Shown here: in pieces, positions 38,584 through 41,683 of the stretch
Position numbering within the stretch: the stretch's first letter is position 1
Layout of the letters: every line of letters starts with the position of its first letter
NCBI GenBank assembly: GCA_017512495.1
Contig: JAFWGF010000047.1
Span: 1 to 41,683 of the forward strand
DNA length: 41,683 bases
Origin: Bacilli bacterium
Lineage (GTDB): Bacteria; Bacillota_I; Bacilli_A; RF39; UBA660
Reading direction: 5' to 3'
Notes under the pieces: generated by a model
Databases searched by the model: none
The model's input: the letters and a program-made list of their open reading frames with translations, nothing else
What the model was told of the DNA's origin: nothing
Program-made: the position numbers and the translations under genes

Positions 38584-39336
38584 TCATAATAGATTGTATT
38601 TTGCAGTTAAATTGTATTCATTATCATGATTTTCTTCTGTAAACAGTTCTTTTTTATAATTAATACTATTATGTTCTAAGCATAATTCTAAGAAACATAA
38701 AAATATACCTATATCTATTTGATTATAATAAACAACTTTATCTTTAGGCATTATTCCTCTTTTACCTTCTTTGTGATATCTATATACTTTTATTTCTTTA
38801 TCAGTTGTTTCCACTTTCCAAGGTTGAGTATTACAAGCGCTAGGAGCAAATCTAACTATATTAGCAATATCTAAGTATTTATCACCAGTCCATATTTCAG
38901 ATATCTCTTTTCTTTTACTTTTATACATGTCTTTTCTAAATTTATCAGACGAGTCTACTTTAGCAATAGCCATCATTATAACAAAATCTAATCCATCTAA
39001 TTGTTGTTCATCTGGTTTACCTATACCAAACCATAATGTACCTATATTTTTAGATACTAGATATAAATCTAATTGTTCTCCAAGATAACCTATATTTTGA
39101 AGATAATTCTCTTTCTTTTCAGAATAGAATAATATGCAATATTCTTGTCCTCTTAGAATGGATTCTTTTTTTACTATTTTTATTTTTACTTTAATATCTT
39201 CTACTAATGGTTTGATTTTTTTAAATTCGTTTTCTACATCTTTTAATTCATCCTCTGTTATATGTTCATTTCCTATATTTCTGAATAGATGAAAAGACTT
39301 TCTTTTAAATATCATTTCATATAGATTTTTATTCAT
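38584..39336 (-). CDS. Nitroreductase-family protein (TM1586 type)
   Basis: 250 aa, cytosolic flavin enzyme fold. N-terminal half begins YEMIFKRKSFHLF, the family's RRSxRxF-like opening, and contains ENYLQNIGYLGEQLDLYL and IGTLWFGIG. The second half has VRFAPSACNTQPWKVE, the FMN-contacting SAxNxQPW signature near residue 165, and IDIGIFLCFLELCLEH. Two such halves in one chain match the TM1586-like putative nitroreductases (PF14512). Redox partner and substrate unknown. ATG 39336 has AAAGGAG; a longer start at 39372 would overlap the preceding small gene. Operon with the 69- and perhaps 167-aa genes. Confidence 0.8.
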   Translation of the reverse strand: MNKNLYEMIFKRKSFHLFRNIGNEHITEDELKDVENEFKKIKPLVEDIKVKIKIVKKESILRGQEYCILFYSEKKENYLQNIGYLGEQLDLYLVSKNIGTLWFGIGKPDEQQLDGLDFVIMMAIAKVDSSDKFRKDMYKSKRKEISEIWTGDKYLDIANIVRFAPSACNTQPWKVETTDKEIKVYRYHKEGKRGIMPKDKVVYYNQIDIGIFLCFLELCLEHNSINYKKELFTEENHDNEYNLTAKYNLL

Positions 39337-39346
39337 ATTATCTCCT

Positions 39347-39556
39347 TTATTTATTATCATCATCTTTATCATCGCTATTTGAAAATACTAATCCTAAACA
39401 TAATCCTATACTTAATCCCATTGACATCCATAATGTCATATCATTAGTAGCGGCACCTATTGCTGTTCCTATACTTAATCCTATACACATACCAATTGGT
39501 AACATATATGATTTGTTTTCTTTTGATTCTTCAGGTTTTTTGTTCTTCTTTTTCAT
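39347..39556 (-). CDS. Glycine-zipper small membrane protein (69 aa)
   Basis: Charged N-terminus (KKKNKKPEESKENK), then two short hydrophobic helices with Gly every fourth residue (GMCIGLSIGTAIGAA and MGLSIGLCLG), and an acidic tail SDDKDDDNK. This matches the small glycine-zipper family of Firmicutes; oligomeric membrane insertion is likely. AAAGGGAT precedes the ATG. It lies ten bases before the nitroreductase-like gene. Role unknown. Confidence 0.72.
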   Translation of the reverse strand: MKKKNKKPEESKENKSYMLPIGMCIGLSIGTAIGAATNDMTLWMSMGLSIGLCLGLVFSNSDDKDDDNK

Positions 39557-39586
39557 TTTTTATCCCTTTCTTAAACTAAATATGTA

Positions 39587-40090
39587 TCAATCAGTAGATG
39601 ATGCAAGTATTATTACATATCGATTCATTAATTTATCATAAATTGATATAGCAGCTGCACCCCACCATTCTAATCCATCATCAAAATAATTAGACCATTC
39701 TACGTTCCAATCATATATTTCTAGATTATCTTTCCCTTTGGGAAATAATATATTATTTATCTTTATAAAATCATCTATTTTATAATTTGTTTTATGAGGA
39801 GGATCTAGAAACAAAAACCAATATGGTCTTTTATATCCATTTCCTAAATTATGTCTTTCTTTTTCATAATCATTAGGTAATTGAAATAGTTCTTTTGAAT
39901 CAATTTTTTTATATATCATTTTATCTTTATCTATCGTTATAAAACTATCATCTTCTTTTATTTTATTCATTGCATATAATAATACATCCTTGTGGTCTAA
40001 ATTACTTTCTATTATAAAATAATCTAATACACATCTATTACACTTTTTATATTCTATATAAAATGGATCATTCGTTAATTCTTTAAACAT
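39587..40090 (-). CDS. Unknown soluble protein (167 aa)
   Basis: Not recognised. Acidic, Tyr/Trp-rich, without signal or TM segment. Notable stretches are YKKCNRCVLDYFIIES near the start, YKRPYWFLFLDPPHKTNY in the middle and WNVEWSNYFDDGLEWWGAAA near the end. The overall look (about 150-170 aa, aromatic, acidic) resembles SMI1/immunity-type cytosolic proteins, but no toxin lies nearby and I make no such claim. ATG at 40090 with GGGTGTGAT. It may be cotranscribed with the two genes downstream (30-base gap, no hairpin). Confidence 0.6.
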   Translation of the reverse strand: MFKELTNDPFYIEYKKCNRCVLDYFIIESNLDHKDVLLYAMNKIKEDDSFITIDKDKMIYKKIDSKELFQLPNDYEKERHNLGNGYKRPYWFLFLDPPHKTNYKIDDFIKINNILFPKGKDNLEIYDWNVEWSNYFDDGLEWWGAAAISIYDKLMNRYVIILASSTD

Positions 40091-40145
40091 TTTATCACAC
40101 CCAAATTCTTAATTTTTTAGATTAAATCTTTGTATTGCACTATTA

Positions 40146-40937
40146 TTATTTTGCACGATTTTTATTGATATTTTTAGTAATTAAATCTTTTAATGGCTTA
40201 AAGTCTAATGTAGTATCTAGTTTTTCTTCAAAGTATTCATTGTTTTCCCAATATGACTTTATACCATAGGCCTCAATCCCATAATTTGATGCATCACTTG
40301 TGATTAATCTATATTGATCATCAACTATTTCTAATGCAGTACAGCTTGATATTAATAATCCAATTTGATCACTTTCTTTTAATAAATCTTTAGCATTTTC
40401 AAGTCTTCCTGGAGCGTCACAATGTGGTACAAACAATCCATCAACAAAGCCTAGACATTCTACACCTATTAATGGTTGATCTTTTCCATATTTTATTTGT
40501 AAAGAATCAGAAGAACATTCTTTAAACCAACAATTAGCACCTGCTGATACGCCACACATTACTTTTCCATTTTCCCAAGCTTCTCTTAGTACAGTATCAA
40601 ATCCAGTTTCTTTCCATAGTTTTATCATATCAAGAGTATTGCCTCCACCTTCAAATATAATATCAGCCCAATCAATTATTTCTTTTACATACTTTTTATC
40701 AGTAAGTTTATCGCTTTTTAAATCTCTACATTCACATCCATACATTTTATTATAAATATCAACCATTACTTGGAAATAACCTTCTTGATTTTCTAATGGC
40801 TGAGAATGTGCTATTAGTAAAAAATTTGGATGTTCCTTTCCTGTTAATCGTATAATCTCTTTATCTTGATTTTCCAATTCATATGGATGATTAAATCCGT
40901 TTCCACCACCACCGATGGCTACTATCTTTTTACTCAT
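40146..40937 (-). CDS. Peptidase S51 (dipeptidase E-like)
   Basis: 263 aa, cytosolic serine peptidase of family S51 (PF03575). KIVAIGGGGNGFN opens the Rossmann-like core; ADIIFEGGGNTLDMIKLW near residue 90 and KVMCGVSAGANCWF near 120 hold the nucleophile Ser in GxSAGA; VDGLFVPHCDAPGR near 170 contributes the His. Family members cleave dipeptides with N-terminal Asp, or related peptides; the exact substrate is open. ATG 40937 has AAAGGAAG; the in-frame start at 41042 would lie just after the promoter and lacks a ribosome site. Leader of about 130 nt precedes it. Confidence 0.87.
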   Translation of the reverse strand: MSKKIVAIGGGGNGFNHPYELENQDKEIIRLTGKEHPNFLLIAHSQPLENQEGYFQVMVDIYNKMYGCECRDLKSDKLTDKKYVKEIIDWADIIFEGGGNTLDMIKLWKETGFDTVLREAWENGKVMCGVSAGANCWFKECSSDSLQIKYGKDQPLIGVECLGFVDGLFVPHCDAPGRLENAKDLLKESDQIGLLISSCTALEIVDDQYRLITSDASNYGIEAYGIKSYWENNEYFEEKLDTTLDFKPLKDLITKNINKNRAK

Positions 40938-40971
40938 ATTTTTCTTCCTTTCTAAACTTATGATTACCTCG

Positions 40972-40987
40972 ATTGTACTTGTACGAT
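40972..40987. promoter_or_regulatory. Inverted repeat in S51 peptidase leader
   Basis: ATTGTACTTGTACGAT, a near-perfect dyad (AT-n-GTAC-2-GTAC-n-AT), lies 35 bases upstream of the peptidase start, within its transcribed leader. It could be an operator or RNA hairpin. Tentative. Confidence 0.3.
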
Positions 40988-41071
40988 GGCATAGTGCTGT
41001 TACGAGAACTACCCCAATAGTCTTGTATATTTGCAATATCATTTTTCCAGTTCTAGCCTAACTCTTTTTAT

Positions 41072-41080
41072 ATTATATCA
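41072..41080 (-). promoter_or_regulatory. Extended -10 promoter for S51 peptidase
   Basis: TGATATAAT on the minus strand, fused to the preceding terminator's T-tract; gives a 5' leader of about 130 nt. Confidence 0.65.
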
Positions 41081-41103
41081 TAAAAAAACGGATAAAATCC
41101 GTT
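41081..41103 (-). terminator. Terminator after right-edge membrane gene
   Basis: AACGGAT and ATCCGTT form a 7-bp stem around a 3-base loop, then T7. It ends the transcript of the gene at 41201. Confidence 0.85.
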
Positions 41104-41200
41104 CTTATTAATATTAATTAAATTAAGATATTCTTAATGACTATTCATTTGACATAAAGCGACTTTTATCATTTATTTTAATACATTTCTTTCATAATGA

Positions 41201-41683
41201 TTAGCCAATTATAAATACAGTTGATAACAATGAAACAAGATTAGCTAGTATTACATATGGTATTATTATATTGCTATTTCGATCCTTCATATATTTTTTA
41301 TATATAATGTATTCTACTACAAAAACCACCACTTCTAATCCTAATAATACCATTGCATAAGAACTATATGATGAACCGCCAAGAAGTATTGAAATAATTG
41401 TTTGAAAAAATTGTAATGATAGATTTGTCACTATATTTGTTATTACTATTAATTTTGTGTATTTTTTTAATCCAAATAATAGACCAATTATCAATTCAAC
41501 TGCTATTGTTATAAATAATGTCATCAATACATTTTTAATATTATTTGTATCAAATAAAGATACATTTTTAACTTTCATAGTTTCATAATCAATTATTATT
41601 TTACTATTAAAATCTTTTCTGTGTATTTCATCAGTAACCTTAGTTTTACCAGTATCATTATTAATTATTACCACTTTATAATG
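41201..41683 (-). CDS. Membrane protein, 3' part only
   Basis: The reading frame is open to the right edge, so the true start lies outside; a GTG at 41674 is only an internal codon candidate. The visible 160 residues hold a soluble part (TGKTKVTDEIHRKDFNSKI) and four TM helices in the pattern VLMTLFITIAVELIIGLLFG, then TNIVTNLSLQFFQ, VLLGLEVVVFVVEYIIYKKY and a last helix. This E-plus-N helix pattern is familiar from conserved Firmicutes multi-TM proteins of unknown role whose soluble part is extracytoplasmic. Product not identified. Confidence 0.6.
   Translation of the reverse strand, partial: HYKVVIINNDTGKTKVTDEIHRKDFNSKIIIDYETMKVKNVSLFDTNNIKNVLMTLFITIAVELIIGLLFGLKKYTKLIVITNIVTNLSLQFFQTIISILLGGSSYSSYAMVLLGLEVVVFVVEYIIYKKYMKDRNSNIIIPYVILANLVSLLSTVFIIG

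Noticed and set aside
39587..40090. Immunity protein of a toxin system
   Set aside because: Size and composition are suggestive, but there is no adjacent toxin and no family motif I can name.

Overview
The window is AT-rich, with the standard bacterial code: TGA is a true stop, for example at the beta/epsilon ATPase junction near 11704. Shine-Dalgarno sites are Firmicutes-type (AGGAGG, AGGTGA), and every convincing gene lies on the minus strand. The gene content fits a low-GC Firmicutes/Bacilli lineage near the Mollicutes that still handles peptidoglycan, perhaps a gut RF39-like organism. Supporting genes are GuaD, a UPF0371/DUF1846 protein, a divergent PRPP synthetase, a VanY carboxypeptidase, a PPHTG sortase-like anchor, and surface proteins with DUF285 and GLUG repeats. 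The lineage is inference from content only.

Layout, left to right (genes are transcribed right to left). 1-831: the start of a DUF285-repeat surface protein that runs off the window. 902-3363: DUF362 protein, then a PAP2 phosphatase / guanine deaminase / unknown small-protein operon. 3427-7695: VanY lipoprotein, two-membrane-span Ig-like surface protein, UPF0371 protein. 7757-9347: ABC exporter pair. 9424-10838: small membrane protein and a predicted cysteine hydrolase with a pilin-like two-TM head. 10948-34267: the accessory system. 34443-41683: sortase-type surface protein, PRPP synthetase, DMT transporter, small membrane proteins, nitroreductase-like protein, S51 peptidase, and an unfinished membrane protein at the right edge. 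No gene-free stretch exceeds 300 bases.

The centrepiece is a divergent F-type rotary ATPase built into a surface-protein locus. In transcription order: LppM-like lipoprotein (283 aa), membrane-anchored 242-aa protein, a 2997-aa giant with GLUG beta-helix modules, a terminator and new promoter, a 1737-aa multi-Ig giant, a 490-aa anchored protein, then c, a b/delta-like protein, alpha, gamma, beta, epsilon and a 172-aa five-TM protein. This is the classical a-c-b-delta-alpha-gamma-beta-epsilon order with the a position taken by a surface protein. Beta keeps its catalytic residues and alpha keeps the arginine finger. The c subunit, however, has Ser at the position of the ion-binding Asp/Glu; epsilon lacks its C-terminal helices; alpha carries a roughly 190-residue disordered N-terminal extension with repeats. 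Four surface proteins share a TM-plus-beta-domain head. The simplest reading is an ATP-hydrolysing motor that is not a normal ATP synthase and is mechanically coupled to giant external proteins. This recalls, but differs from, the F1-like ATPases of Mollicutes linked to gliding and to antibody capture/cleavage. That function is inference.

Regulation: many genes are preceded by an extended -10 (TGnTATAAT or TGnTATACT) lying directly after the T-tract of the upstream gene's terminator, giving compact terminator-promoter junctions.
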